Source: Maratus speciosus
Taxonomy: Eukaryota > Arthropoda > Arachnida > Araneae > Salticidae
Length of the DNA stretch: 64,000 bases
NCBI GenBank assembly: GCA_963932465.1
Contig: OZ010788.1
Span: 675,388,484 to 675,452,483 of the forward strand
Direction: 5' to 3'
In this document: positions 32,601-44,737 of the stretch, in pieces
Layout of the letters: each line of letters begins with the position of its first letter
Numbering within the stretch: position 1 is the stretch's first letter
Notes under the pieces: generated by a model
Told to the model about the DNA's origin: nothing
Databases searched by the model: none
The model's input: the letters and a program-made list of their open reading frames with translations, nothing else
Position numbers and translations under genes: made by a program

Positions 32601-34116
32601 AGTCATAAAAATATCCGAATTCTGGCTCGAACGGGATATTTCACGGACAAGGGAAGGCAAGTTGCGTGTTCCTTTCTCTCTCCAGATAAAAAAAAAACGC
32701 CTAAAATCAGTGTCCAGGCTATATCTGTACTCGTCACTAAACAATACTTGAGCCCAGTCTTCTTGGCTCCATTGAACATGACGTTTAAACTAGCCGCTTT
32801 GGAAGCTGGAGTGAGTGGGACACAAACTATTGGTTTTCTCACATACTGTCCACCCTTGTTAAGCCTTCGTGGAGCAGTAGAACGGTTAATTCGAGTTCCT
32901 GTGGCAGCCTGAATGTCTCAAACCAAATCTCTGGCAGTCGCTTCGCGGTTTCTTCGAGCCACAATGACAGAAAACGGTCTTCGGATGCAGTTGTTGCTCT
33001 TGGTCTCCCTTGACCAGGCTGTCTCTCAACGGGTCCAGTGCTTAAAAAGTGTCTCCGAAGCTCTTGATATGACACTTAGAGATATATTCAAATCTTGGGC
33101 CACCTCCATTTGTTTTTCACCTTCCTCGATTTTGTTAGAAATACTAATCTCTTCAGAAATTAATTGCTTTTCAAAAACACTTAATGTCTGCAATAAGTGA
33201 AACTGTTTACATCATCCATCAATCCTGTTACGAAATTAGAACGTTACTTCCTGTTCCATCTTTTGAACTGTCAATCAAATGTTAATAAACACTTGCATTA
33301 TAAAGCTGCAATATTGACATTTTAAAAAACTATATCAATAATTTAGTGACTTTAAATGAAAATGAGTGTTTTATTACTGTACATAACCTTGAATTTATTT
33401 ATGTAATTAATCAAGTCTAAATAATGTTTTGTATTATTGTCTTTTAGTATCTGTAAATGTTTTAACAGAGAAAGGAGCAAAAATTGAATGCCCCAATGTA
33501 TCTTTAGATGTATAAAAATTTAGTTTAAAACCATAAGTGCTGCAAAATTCCTGGGATACAAATAATAAAAAAAAAATACACATTTTTAAATAAACAAATT
33601 TACAAGCTCTGTACAGGTGAAACCACTATGGATAATTCACATAATTAATGAATTAATCTAAGTTTATCTGGATAAGCAGAAACTTACCGTGGACGATCCT
33701 GAAGTAGAAGGTAAGCTGATTTCCCTTACCTTTATTATATGATTTAAATGTGACTATTTTTATATCACATTAGTCTCCGTTTAAGTAATCATCTAACAGA
33801 TTTTACCAATTATTCGCCACATTTGACCTTAACTTAAATGATGCCTTTGAGCCATAAGTAATGAATACTGATCACACTCAGACACCACATTCACTTTAAA
33901 CAACACTGCAGACCTGAATTCCAACATTGTTCCATTGCGCACCACATTGTCAATCGTCTAATTTGCATATTTCCGACGCTAACGTAAGCGCGGAAGGGCA
34001 AATTTGAGTTCAATAGTATTTAATTCACCTAATTAATTGCAGCATTGGGCATTGGTTGCAACATTAATTTAGTGAGCATATTTTTTCTTATTATCCTTTA
34101 ATTTTGATGGCCAGTG
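32600..34116 (-). mobile_element. Tc1-like element relic, one TIR left
   Basis: Reading on minus, the right end is CACTGGCCATCAAAATTAAAGG (34116 downward) with TA at 34117-34118. It resembles the terminus of the intact Tc1 at 47259-48789. The transposase relic lies at 32603-33200; the other end is lost where family R sequence begins. Positions 33200-33890 hold an unrelated insertion, including a Tigger-like end at 33617 (CAGGTGAAACCAC). Confidence 0.7.
32603..33200 (-). pseudogene. Tc1-type transposase pseudogene
   Basis: On minus, frameshifted pieces give QMEVAQDLNISLSVISR (first helix-turn-helix), RQPGQGRPRATT then EDRFLSL (AT-hook-like GRPR and start of the second domain), AATGTRINRSTAPRRL, YVRKPIVCVPLTP, and LFSDEYR with the first catalytic Asp near 32740. 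The order and motifs equal those of the intact Tc1 transposase at 47497-48537. The remaining catalytic residues are deleted, and several stops and frameshifts are present. Plus-strand frames (32556-32912, 32913-33200) are shadows. Confidence 0.8.
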
Positions 34117-34118
34117 TA

Positions 34119-35505
34119 TATAACTAAATATGCTTCCATTTCAAATCTTAGTTGATGGAATCAAGTTATATCATGCATGTTATAATGTTTAAAGTAATAT
34201 ATATATCAAACTGCGACTGTATGGCTTATTTTTCTGAAATAAGCCAATTGGAAGTATCATTTTGGATAACTGGTTTCTGGATAAATGGTTCCATATTGCA
34301 GTTAACTCTCTGGAGTCTATTATTTTGGTTTGTGCCCAGCTAACGAGCGCGTTTTTCAAAACGTGTATTTACCGCAAAACATCTCTAGCAATGCTCCTGA
34401 GGTTTCTTCTACCTGAAAAGGTATAACTTTTTATATTCCAGAATCTGCCTTAGAAAATATATTGATTGAGTTAAGAAGACCCTTGCATGTCGAGTTGCAC
34501 ACTTATTTTGTATATGTGCAAAATGAGATTAATTAAGTAAAATATGTTGATTAACATAGTAAGGAAAAGTAATTCAAAGGAAAATATTTGTAAAATAAGA
34601 GATGCAGCCACTTGTATGTTCCACCAAAACTAATTAGCCTCAATCTAAATATTTATGTACGATATATTGATTAATTTATGGGTTTTGTGTTGTTTTATAT
34701 GTTTTTGTAAACAAACTCTGCTTTGTAATTTATTCTGAAGAATGGTGTAATCAATGACATTATGTGTTATTTTATTTTAATCGTGGAAGAAAAGGCATCG
34801 ATAGGTTAACAGCTTTATAATGAATATTGATGACTCAAAATACACAGCGCAAGATTATAAATGTCTAAATCATAAAAGTTTACTAATTAAACTCTTTAAA
34901 CAGTTCTAAAAATTTTTAGTTTTATTCATGGTTAACTCTATTGATGCACAAAGGTATTGGGTAGTTGAGATAGACAAAAGGATCTATGATATATTTACGT
35001 TTTGTTGAGGGCAAAAATCTTTCCACGAATTACGGAATTATTATTATTATTATTGACTTATTGTTTATTGACTAATTTTATTTTTCTTTATTTATAAATA
35101 TTTTTTACTCGTTTTTTCCCTCTTGAAATGTATATTTATTCACATGTTTGTTTTTAAATGTAAATTCTTTTTTAAATATTAATTTTTAACTTTCAAAAAT
35201 TAAAATTTTTAAACTTAATCTTGTTTGAAACTTGATATTACCTTCTGAAAGAGAAACTTTTTTTTTTTTTTTTTTTTTGCAAACTCTTTTCATTTTTGAG
35301 AACGGAAAAAAATAAATTTTAATCTGTCTTCAGGATTTGAAAAATTTGAAAATTCAGGATTTGAATTCTAAATTCCTGGGGAAAAAAAAATATATATATA
35401 TATTTGTTATTTATTGACTTATTAAAAAATAATTCACTAAATAAAGCAAATATTACGATTATGAAATAGTGGTAGGTATTTTGAAATTAAAAAACTTCCC
35501 CTAAT
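34119..35505. other. AT-rich intergenic with Tigger-like piece
   Basis: 34260-34300 (tggataactggtttctggat) resembles a Tigger inner terminus. (TTA)n at 35038-35053, a T-run at 35256-35279 and (TA)n at 35388-35403. No gene. Confidence 0.45.
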
Positions 35506-35507
35506 TG

Positions 35508-35862
35508 GCAACACTAACTCAACAGGTAGAATTCATCCGTAAACCTGTAGAACCATTTCGTGCGCGTCGATAATTTGAAACAGGATAAAGAATAAAATAC
35601 ATGCTCCTCAGATTAAACTAATCATTCCATTTTCAACGACTTTGGAAAGAAAAATGAAAAGAAAGATAAAAAAAATTTATCTATACAAACGCAGATTTAT
35701 TAAATAAATCGGCTTCCAGTTTCATCTCAAGTGGAAACCAATTAGGGACAAAATTGTATCGACTCTTTTTCTTTCTTTCTTTTACCCGATTCGAGCAGAA
35801 CTTTCCGTTTCTTTTCTGCTCATTGTGCATCGTCTGCGAGCAGGTGTTGCCAGTTTCGAAGG
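35508..35862. repeat. dispersed repeat V, copy 2
   Basis: Paralogue of 26160-26470, with an extra ~60-bp segment (35675-35730). The 74-codon minus frame inside is not conserved in copy 1. Confidence 0.7.
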
Positions 35863-35919
35863 TCAAAAGTTTATTATGAAACTCGTGAGCTGGTCGTGAA
35901 GGCATAATAATAATAATAA

Positions 35920-36250
35920 TAAAGTTATGTAAGGACGTTACTGGACCATTTTCTTGACCGGTTTTGTTTGTATTTTACTTTCCTGAAGTCATCGTCACCG
36001 TTTGCCCGTATAATAAAGAAGAAAGATTAAGGTTTTTGCGACCGCGAAATGGGTCTTTGTGTTTCAAATTCGCGGTAGCGAAAAAAATAATAATTTGTTA
36101 CTGCAAATGTTTTCTGTTTTTGATACAGTTTTAGTTTATCACCATTAAGTTTTTGTTTTTTGAGTGTGTTCTTCGGATGTAAGAATTAAAAGTAACGAAA
36201 AAAAGAAATCGTGCTTCACTACCCGCACACTTTCCAATCTTAACCTTTTT
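35920..36250. repeat. dispersed repeat W, copy 1
   Basis: It shares gtcatNNtcaNcgttt, taataaagaagaNagattaa, tgatacagttttagtttatc and gaattaaaagtaac with copies at 36410-36670 and 38185-38480. Confidence 0.7.
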
Positions 36251-36409
36251 TTGGCTGACGTCCTTAGTTCATGTCTTGACATTTATTACTATTTTGTCTT
36301 AAGAATTATTTTTGTTATTAATTGATTTTTGAAATGATAGTCTAGTTTTTATATTTACTATTATAACTCCATTTATGTTTCAGCATTTAGTAATAAAATA
36401 AATAAAAAT

Positions 36410-36670
36410 TTCCTGGCAGTTTTATATAAAAATGTCTTCTATTTTTGATACAGTTTGAGTTTATCATATATATTTTTTTTCTGTTTGGTCTGCTGATGTA
36501 TTTACTTATTTATTTTAATTTTATTCATTTATTTGTTAATTTTTAATTTATTCATTCATTTATTTATTTATTTATTTACATGTATTTTTTTGTGTGTGTG
36601 AAAAATATAAAAGTAACGAAACAGAAAAATCATACATCATACATTGTGACGCACTTTCCATCCAGCACTA
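36410..36670. repeat. dispersed repeat W, copy 2 with (ATTT)n insert
   Basis: It matches copy 1 at tttttgatacagtttNagtt and aaaagtaacgaaacagaaaaat; ttta/tttat simple repeats (36505-36580) expand the middle. Confidence 0.65.
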
Positions 36671-36914
36671 AAGAATCCGAATTTTTTGAATACCTCTGTA
36701 AATGCTACGCTACATATATCATTTTCATTTGGAAATTAAGATGGAAATACCATATTACTTATTTGTAGATAGCTGCGCATTTTAGCTAAAGTTACAGGGC
36801 GGATAGATAGCTAAGCTATTTGAAAAAAATATTTATAATTACGTTTAAAACAAGACAAAATTCCGCTGAAATTGAAATAATGTTACACTCTCTTTACCTT
36901 TTGTCCTTCAGGAG

Positions 36915-37128
36915 CAGGGATGTATTAGATGGTAAACATACTCAGTGCTGTAGTCGTAAAAAAAGCAGAGAGTATACAGTATAGGCAGAGGGTATACGCT
37001 GACCTCATGAACGTTCATAAGAGTATACGCTAATGCTTTATTTGAGAAACAGAGGGTATACGGAGCATCTTTAAAAAATCCAGAAGGTACACGGCGTATA
37101 CTCCCGTATACCCTCCACTACATCCCTG
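36915..37128. mobile_element. small hAT-like MITE (CAGGGATGTA ends)
   Basis: CAGGGATGTATTAGATGGT at the left and CAGGGATGTAGTGGAGGGTA inverted at the right. The interior repeats agggtatacg/gtatacgc several times. No 8-bp duplication is visible, so the superfamily is tentative. Confidence 0.55.
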
Positions 37129-37230
37129 TGTGCGGTGGTATATGCCGTATACTTCCTGGATAAATCCTTATACCCTCCGTAGTTACAAAGTACTCTCTCT
37201 GGTCTCTATACCCCCCTTCTATAGTTTATA

Positions 37231-38124
37231 CAGTGTAGTATGGGACCCATTATCAGGAATTTCTTTATCTAGAATGCAAAATGATAAACGAAACAAAATT
37301 TGTTTCATTGCAAAAACGTAAAAACTAAAGATGTATTTTACGTCAAGCATGGGATACAACAGACAAATATACACTCATCCATGGGTGATACAATTTGTGG
37401 TCACCTGCGTAATTTTTTATGATGTGAATGAGCCTGAAGTTGAAGACTAAAATTTCCCAGGAGAAGGAATTTTTTACAGATCTGCTGGACTAAGGTAATG
37501 GACTTTCATATTCAGAAGCTCAATTGCCGGATCACGAGGCAATGGAAAATTTGTCTAATTGCTAATGACGATATTCCTGTAAGTCATCAGATGACTGGCA
37601 GTGAGATTTGTGACATAATAACAAATGATATGTCTAATGGAAGTGATGATGATGACCAGTAGAATGAGGTGGATGAACAAATTTCAAATGAGCTACTGAT
37701 ATTTTTAAATGGATTTGTGGAATGTAGCAAAGAATCACTTTTATGAACAACAACAAATTACTATGTCCGTATACAGGATGTAGGAGCAATTAGCGCAAGA
37801 GACATGCCATAAGCAACCAACCTTAATAAAATGCCCCAAAAATCCATATTAAAGGATTCTGCTCTCAAATCTTAAAACTAAATTTATATGTTGATGTATT
37901 TTTATTTTTTAATTTCAATTGTATTTTAGAATGTTTTTTATTTTGTGTAAATAAGTTATTAAATTTAAAAAATTGTAATTATGTATTTAAATATATTATT
38001 CATATTTTATACATTTCGTACTGTTATTTTGTACAATTCTTAATGCTTATAGTAAAATGCGCCGAATTACGGAAAACCACCTTATCCAGAATATCGCAGG
38101 TCCCAAGCATTCTGGATAACAGTG
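37231..38124 (+). mobile_element. Tigger-like element, internally deleted
   Basis: The right end read on minus is CACTGTTATCCAGAATGCTT followed by GGGACC, a classic Tigger terminus, with TA at 38125-38126. The left end CAGTGTAGTATGGGACCCAT follows TA (37229-37230) but has a small deletion. It retains the last part of a transposase. Confidence 0.7.
37571..37868 (+). pseudogene. Tigger/CENP-B-like transposase C-terminal relic
   Basis: In one frame the DNA reads MTGSEICDIITND, then an acidic run SDDDDQ, a stop, NEVDEQISNELLIFLNGFVE and a short tail. Tigger and jerky transposases end with just such a 'T-x-E-I' helix, acidic stretch and amphipathic helix. Internal stops and loss of the catalytic core make it inactive. 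Confidence 0.6.
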
Positions 38125-38184
38125 TATACCCTATGGTTTTCTTACGACTTCACCACTGTTCAAGAAGAGTACTTCAAAATATTA

Positions 38185-38480
38185 AAAAAAAAATGTAAGA
38201 ACGTTACTAGACCTTTTTCTTTTTGTGTGTGTGCATTCATTTTTCGATGTCATAATAAAGAAGACAGATTAACGTTGGTCTCTGTGTGTTCGTGTTTGCA
38301 GTGACAAAAATAAAAACAATTTGTTTCCCCAGATGTTTACTATTTATGATACAGTCTGAGTTTGTCATCATCCTCATTATTGTTTTGTTCTTTGTCATAT
38401 GTGTTCTTCTTTCGGACTAAGAATTAAAAGTAACAAAAAAGAATCATAATGCGTCATGACGACTCACTTTCCAACATGAA
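38185..38480. repeat. dispersed repeat W, copy 3
   Basis: It matches copy 1 along its length (gtcataataaagaagacaga, gatacagtctgagtttgtca, actaagaattaaaagtaac). Confidence 0.7.
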
Positions 38481-38567
38481 CCTTTTATGCCTCGACACAT
38501 GCTATATAAGTATCATTAAAAACACTTGTTATAAAACTCATTTAACACGCTGATTTTGTGGCACCCT

Positions 38568-39423
38568 CAGATGCGTAGCTACAAATATTTTTTTGGGGGT
38601 GAGAATTCAAAAATTTCCCAACTTGAAACAAATTGTTTTATTTTCCAACTGAAATGATAGGGTCAATGTGTGTTTATGATAATGATACTTAAACGTAAAA
38701 AATCCTTTCCAAAGAAAAATACTGAAACTAAAAACATAAAAATTATAGGTATTGGTTCATTTAATGAAAGTTTAAGTACACCGCTTTCATTTAAATAATT
38801 AAAATCAAAACTAGATTAATTTCTATTTTCCTATCTTGGGATCATTGAGCATGAACATAATAAGATACCCAATTGCTAAATGAATAGTTAAGGCAGCAAT
38901 TTCAAACAATACGGTAAATGTAAGATTTAAACGTAGAAAAATTGCATCTATTTAGAGAAAACCAGCATTAGTTTAAGGTTTGCAAGTTTTGGTCTTCTAT
39001 TACGTACGAGTCATAATCACACTTCATATAAAAATACCGTCATATGATATTTTGAAAAAAGAACAAAGATTTGGTCGAAATAAAAAGAATAGATTAGAGA
39101 TACTGTTGATGTACAGTAGGGAAATTCAGGTCTGGATAGGATGATATTGATATTTTCGTAGCAGAGAAAAACACAATGAAAAACTGAGTCTGGCTGCTTT
39201 TTGTACTTCTTTTGCTAATTTAACTCGTTTACTATTACAAAACTCAGAAAGGCAGTTAGAAAAACAATAAAACTTTTATATTTTTTTACTATTATTTAAA
39301 AATAAAAATAAAAAGTCTTTCAAAAATCCATAATTTCCCAACTCTAAGCTCAAATTTCCCAAGTTCACATAGATTGGAGGGGAGGCTCGCCCCCCCCCCC
39401 CCCCCCGAATCGCGACGCCTCTG
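38568..39423. mobile_element. hAT-like non-autonomous element
   Basis: Ends CAGATGCGTAGCTAC and, inverted, CAGAGGCGTCGCGATTC. Flanking 8-mers ggcaccct (38560-38567) and ggtaccct (39424-39431) match 7 of 8. A long C-run (39391-39406) abuts the right end. The GCGTAGCTAC terminus resembles the nested hAT at 1712-5996. Non-coding. Confidence 0.75.
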
Positions 39424-39544
39424 GGTACCCTAAACATATCTATAGAAATTAGCTTGTGGACGCACAGACAGACAGAAGAGCCGAAGCCCTAAAAGTATTT
39501 GAACTTTGTAGGAAAAGGGGTTATATATTAAGGACATCACAACT

Positions 39545-39750
39545 TTAACCCTTTCCGGCGAGGAGTAATTCTGTTTATAAACTGATGAATTTGTAAACGA
39601 ATTTGTAATTTAATTTAATTAACGAATTTATTAGAAAATACAAACTTGCTTATTTTCAAGTACGTTATAAAAGTAAAAATTTAATTGAATATTCTTGGTG
39701 CCGGTAAAATAAAAAATAGGTGTCCTTTTTTAAGGACGCGAAAGGGTTAA
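39545..39750. mobile_element. TTAA-flanked MITE (CCCTTTC ends), 206 bp
   Basis: TTAACCCTTTCCGGCGAGGA at the left and TTAACCCTTTCGCGTCCTTA inverted at the right. Non-coding. The terminus is shared with 50178-50395 and 56761-56968. Confidence 0.75.
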
Positions 39751-41565
39751 GCGGGGGGAAGAGGAGGTCCACTATGTGTGACACTGGGAGGGACTTATTC
39801 AAGACGTTGTCACATCGCATCTAAAATAGGTAAACACTTAGGTAGCATTGTTTGCAAGCAGCAAAAAAACGTCATGAAAAGAAAAATTTGCATTTTTATT
39901 TTTGGAGGTCGTGAGTTTTATGCTAAGGCCTTTATTTTATATAATTGTTTTTATAGTTAATTTCAATTGAAATATATTTGTAAGAGAAAATGAAATTCTT
40001 CTTACCTGTATGGGCGTAAATGTGGCTCTTCGGAGATTCACAGCTTTCGTTATGTCAAGTGAAAAACTGAAATCGTAAATTTTATTAAAAGAGTGTGCTG
40101 ATTGGTGAATAGCTTGAAATGACGGAGACTTGTACTGTAGAAAACCTATCTAAATTTTAATATGAATACAGATGATTAATATATGATGCACAATCTTGAA
40201 TAAATATATAATGTAATACACAATTTGAAATTTTCTGGGTTAGGAATTGATTGCATTCTTTGAGAGCTAAACATAGCTTCCCATAAAATGAATGCGAGAG
40301 GAGCGGACAGAAAGATTACGTCCTTAACTCACCGATGCTACACCCAGATCTGATAGAAAAAAGGGTTACATGAGTGTACGCACGGTGTCTTGGTTGAACA
40401 GCTTTAATTTACAAAGAAAACCGCTGATCTTTGCAGAAAACTATTGTCTATCGCAAGTTCAAATTAAGATTTCAGATCGTATTGTCCTTGTAAGTTTTTC
40501 TGTGGTGCTGCCCTCTATGAGAAAAGAAATGAAGGTCTGATTATTGAGATGATATTATGATATATCAGTTCCTTAGAGTCATTGGGAAAACACTGCTGGA
40601 TAGTGGCGGCACCTGCTGCATATTTCACAAACGAAGACGGAAAACACATTTCTTATTGTTTCCAACATTTATAAATTCAGTATTATGTATAATTTCCCTT
40701 TCAATCGAACTGTAACAGCATGCAAGATCTTGATGGTTTTAGAGTAGTTATTTCAGCTGGGTGAATGGGGTTTAATTTCGCAAACCCCCTTTAGGTGGAC
40801 CTGTTGCGCCAAGAGAGTTAAAAACCAACTAGTTAGATGTGCCAAAACTTTCTTCTATCTCTTACATCTTAACATGTGAAAAATGTATTTCAATATTATT
40901 AGTTTATATCAACTTTGACTTTCATCTTAAATTCCTGCTTCAGTCAATGAATCGGATTAAAAACGAGTTCATCCCGATCATGATATTTAATAAAATTTTT
41001 CGTTATTCTGTTGTACGTCAGCTGTTTGCGAATAACTGGCTTAGCAAGACGCGAAATTCTCGTCGCTGCACGAGCCGCCAATGTGCAACAGAAATACGAA
41101 AAATCCAGAAAGTTGCACAAAAATCGCTATTACAGCTCCGCCTTCAGGTGGAATATTTCCAAATTCAAGGAGAATCTGCTTGTCATAACCAAAAACATAT
41201 ATATGAAATGTGGTTCAATTCTATGCATATCTTCATACACTTTGCGATGTATAATGGCGACACATGGACTGACTGACAGACATTTTGTATAAACATGCTT
41301 TTCGGGATCATTGATCCCTAAAACGCATAAATCCGTCAAAAACCAGAAATCGACCCAAATTTCTATTACCATACTTTCTTCTATTACAAATAGAAGAAAA
41401 TAAAAAACAAAAAAAATATTTTTTTAAAGTTATCTCAAAAACTTGACGTAGGAATCAAAGTTTAGTGAAAAATGTGGTGTGATGAGAAATAGGATTAAAA
41501 CTATTTAACGAAATCATACTATCAAGTTAAACAAGTCGGAAATTGTTCGTCAACCGTGACAAATG
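39751..41565. other. intergenic, nothing recognised
   Basis: A 145-codon plus frame (40839-41276) overlaps two others in different frames, which argues against coding. No family match is recognised. Confidence 0.45.
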
Positions 41566-42836
41566 AGGTAGGTACTATAAGGGGCTATATACGTACTATA
41601 AGGGGCTATGCATATGTAACATTATTATTTTAGGGGGGGACGGGGGGTGGTGGCACATGATATCGAAAGATATCTCTAGGAAGAGAGGGGTGTTTGTCTT
41701 TTGATATCGTTATTATTTTTGATGAAACCAAAATTTTCTCTTTTTATTTGTAACTTGGTCTTTACATCAAAATATTGTGGTATCTTTTTTATTATCTATT
41801 TTTATGAAAATACAAAGTTATTATTAAAATCACGAAATGATTATAAAATTATTTAATTCCAAAATAGGGAATACATCAATGTTTGGCTTTCCTATTCATC
41901 TGTCATACATGTATGCATGTATAATCCGCTGTTCGACAAATCATATGCGAAGTATGTTTGGAATTATACTTGTGTTTACTAGTAAATAAAAGAGAAAGAA
42001 TATTGCCCCCCCTGTTTTGTTGATAAGAAATTCTGTCTGCTCACACCGTGCGGGGACAAGTGCAAAACAACATCTTACTGTTCAATGCATTATGTAACAA
42101 AAAGCTATTATTAAATACTTTTAAACAGTAACTAGTTCTTTTCAGTGTTATTTTATATATAATACTGATATTTTATTGACTGCTCTTCATTTGAATCAAT
42201 AAAGTATGCTAAAAATAAATGTAACCATATATGTATATCAATTCAAAAAAAAAAAAGAAATTTTTTTCAAAAATCTAAAAATTTTTTATTTTTATACAAA
42301 CTATATCATTACGGGGGGGGGGGGGGGAGAGTTCGAGGAATGATAATGTATGGTACGGAAGGGGGGTCCAAAATTACCAAAAAATTGATAACGCTATATA
42401 TGCACAGCCCCTAACTAGTTTTATAACTATTCAGATCTTCGAGCAATAGCTACTGCACTGTTATACAAAAAGGCATGAATACAAAATTGATGACGTTATA
42501 TTAAAGTCAGTCCAACGAAAATAATAGGACTCCATCTTCAATAGGACTTCATCACCCTGGCCACTTATAATCGTAGCCTATCATGGGATAGCATTGAATT
42601 CATGACATAGGAAAATATTTAATCGAATCAAGAAAACTTTTAAGAATTTCTTTTTAAGTTTTGAGTCGATTTTCATACAATTTGAAAGGACTCGACACAA
42701 TTCTGCAACGATAATATATATTAAAATTCAAACCATTCGGTTGAGTAGTTTTTGAGCTGTTATATGCAGATAGGCGGACAGACAGACCAGAAGACGACTG
42801 TAGGTGCTACCTATTTATATAATTACGAACGCACCT
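41566..42836 (-). mobile_element. repeat family X, copy B, with nested MITE
   Basis: The left end AGGTAGGTACTATA and right end TACGAACGCACCT (42824-42836), together with cattcggttgagtagttttt and gacagacagaccag near the right, match copy A in inverted orientation. Much of the middle is replaced by a nested element. It contains at most one 173-bp-type unit. Confidence 0.7.
41594..42413. mobile_element. nested MITE with AGGGGCTATGCATATG ends
   Basis: AGGGGCTATGCATATGTAAC near 41594-41620 is inverted at 42395-42413 (tatatgcacagcccct). G-runs lie inside both ends (41634-41648, 42314-42327). It breaks the family X stretch ctataactagttttata. AGGGGCTNTGCATA-type MITEs are widespread in arthropods. 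Exact limits are uncertain because the left end is duplicated. Confidence 0.6.
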
Positions 42837-42887
42837 AAAAGAGACACATTTCCATAGTTAAAATCTATGCACAGTGTTGCTCGGTAT

Positions 42888-43017
42888 GAACAGTGCTGTT
42901 CCGGTGCGCAGCATTTATGAGCTTCTGTGAAAATTCCAACCAATATTTAAATATTTACTAAAATCGAAGAAGTACCAGATCTGAGTTCCGGTACGCTCCG
43001 GTGCAAATTAAGCACTG
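42888..43017. mobile_element. hAT-like fragment, paralogue of 1600-1711 + 6005-6024
   Basis: It reads gcatttatgagcttctgtga, aatatttaaatatttactaa, gaagaagtaccagatctgag then CAAATTAAGCACTG. This matches both sides of the nested hAT insertion at 1712-5996 as one uninterrupted sequence. Confidence 0.7.
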
Positions 43018-43253
43018 TATCTGAGTCATAACTGTAAGATTCCATACCTTCTTCCGCATACAGGCGCAACTGTTTGGAATCCTTAAGATTGTCAAATGGT
43101 GGTCCAACAAGTGATTTTTATTTTGGTGGGGAGGGGGTAGGGTTCACATTCTTCATTGTGAAGAAACTTCCTATGTAATTTTCTTTTTCAATGCGCATGA
43201 GTTTTCTCTTCTTTGCTGTATTAGAGAAACATTAGTTTTTTGGAATTTTCTTA

Positions 43254-43808
43254 TAGACCGGAAGCCGGCAGCGCAGACAATCACCTCATCGAGCTCACGT
43301 ATGAAATTCTAGGATTAGTTAAATCTTGATTTGCCTATTAAAACGCAGTCCGTCTGCCAAGTCATATCTTGGTGGAAAACACCTGAAAACCCGATTTTAG
43401 CGGCTGACTCGTAGGTTTACCATCGTGTTTTCCTGCTCCTAGTCCTCCATGTTTTCATACCTTTGGGTGCAGGAAAACACAATGGCAAACCTACGAGTCA
43501 GCCACTAAAATCGGGTTTTCAGGTGTTTTCCTCCAAGATATGACTTGGCAGACAGACTGCGTTTTAATAGGCGAATCAAGATTTAACATAAGGCTCCTAT
43601 AATCAGGGCTGACTCACGGCGCCATTTAATTGTCGGTAGAAGAAGAACGATTGGCCACGCCGCGTGGGCAACAATCGCTCATTGGTTTAGGAGGGAAACA
43701 AAATGCTTGACGATTCAGCCTGTATTATAGGAGTCCTAATTTAACTAATCTAAGAATTTCATCCGTGAACTCGATGAGGTGATTGTCTGTGCTGCCAGCT
43801 TCCGGTCT
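43254..43808. mobile_element. foldback element F, copy 2
   Basis: Outer arms carry gaccggaagccggcagcgca / inverted, and inner arms of about 70 bp are nearly perfect (aacacctgaaaacccgattt and inverse; gactcgtaggtttaccat). A 23-bp direct repeat (attagtNttttggaattttc tta) flanks it at 43231-43253 and 43809-43831 with one mismatch. Arm 2 is interrupted by a 147-bp MITE that copy 1 lacks. Confidence 0.85.
43591..43737. mobile_element. 147-bp MITE nested in foldback F
   Basis: AGGCTCCTATAATCAGGGCT at the left and AGGACTCCTATAATACAGGC inverted at the right. It is absent from the corresponding position in copy 1 (about 16215). Confidence 0.7.
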
Positions 43809-44037
43809 ATTAGTGTTTTGGAATTTTCTTACAGATGGAATAGAAGATTGCTTAGATGCTTCAGATGGATTTGTTGTGACTGATGTTTATGTCTATGTTG
43901 ATCGTAGTATTCCGCTTCTATGGGCTGCGATGAGTGCGGCAACAGTTTCAATAGGGGCATATCCGATGGCTTTGCAAAGACAGTACGTATAATGGCGTTT
44001 ATTCTTAACGGTACAAGATGGCATTCTGGCAGATGTA

Positions 44038-44355
44038 TCAGCTAATAAAGATGATTGAGTTTGATTGGTTATGTGCCTTTGAGGATTGTTTTAATAAACT
44101 AGAGTATGACACCCCAATAGACAGGATTCTAGATTCTACCCGCTTGTGTTCATCCAGATATGACAGAGTTTGAGTAATTTTAATAATCATAATATCTTTT
44201 CTTCGGATCGAATATGGGCAAGAATTTGAATATGCTGTGTGATTATATATGTGAACGACTTTTGCACAGCGAGCACAGGTAACGGAATCATGACAAGACT
44301 CTTTTCCATGTACATAACGCTGACACTTAAAACAACGTAGGCGGTTAGTGCTCAC
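44038..44355 (-). pseudogene. jockey-like non-LTR ORF1 (gag) zinc-knuckle fragment
   Basis: The 105-codon minus frame has CFKCQRYVHGKESC (CX2CX4HX4C, residues 8-21), then CARCAKVVH (27-35) and a further SCP at 45-47. The following sequence (KITQTLSYLDEHKRVESR, then GVSYSSLL) resembles ORF1 proteins of jockey/I-type retrotransposons. The second knuckle lacks its last Cys and the frame ends early. Degraded continuation (GYAPIETVAALIAAHRSG) is visible on minus at about 43910-43970. No reverse transcriptase is nearby. Confidence 0.7.
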
Positions 44356-44737
44356 GATTAGTATTACTGTTATATGACCGAACAGTACAACTCAAGTAAG
44401 CTGCTTTAACTCTTGTAGGTAAAGTAGGTCAGAAAAGAAGTTTTCACTTATAAATTATCAGAAATATTAGTGGTAAGATAAATAATGAAAAAAAAAAAGA
44501 TATGATGGTACTTATTTCAGTAGCTAATTAGTAGTAATTACCTTTTTCAAATAAAATTTTAAAAAAGTTAATAAAAATTAGCTTTAGATTAGCAGTTGCG
44601 AAAAATGTGACGTCAAAACAGGAGTGGGGGTGGGCATCACTCACTCGAGAGTAACAACTTGTGACATGAGGGAAGAGTAAAAAAACTACTCAATTGCGTG
44701 ACGTAATGAATCAAGCATCGCAATGTTTTAAAAAAGC
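44356..44737. other. intergenic, nothing recognised
   Basis: AT-rich, no supported feature. Confidence 0.5.

Noticed and set aside
33617..34302. Complete Tigger-like element with both ends
   Set aside because: The supposed ends match weakly and the span would cut across the Tc1 terminus at 34116, which is better supported; recorded only as fragments.
40839..41276. 145-codon plus-strand frame
   Set aside because: It overlaps frames in other phases and strands, has no family resemblance or domain pattern, and lies in ordinary AT-rich DNA.
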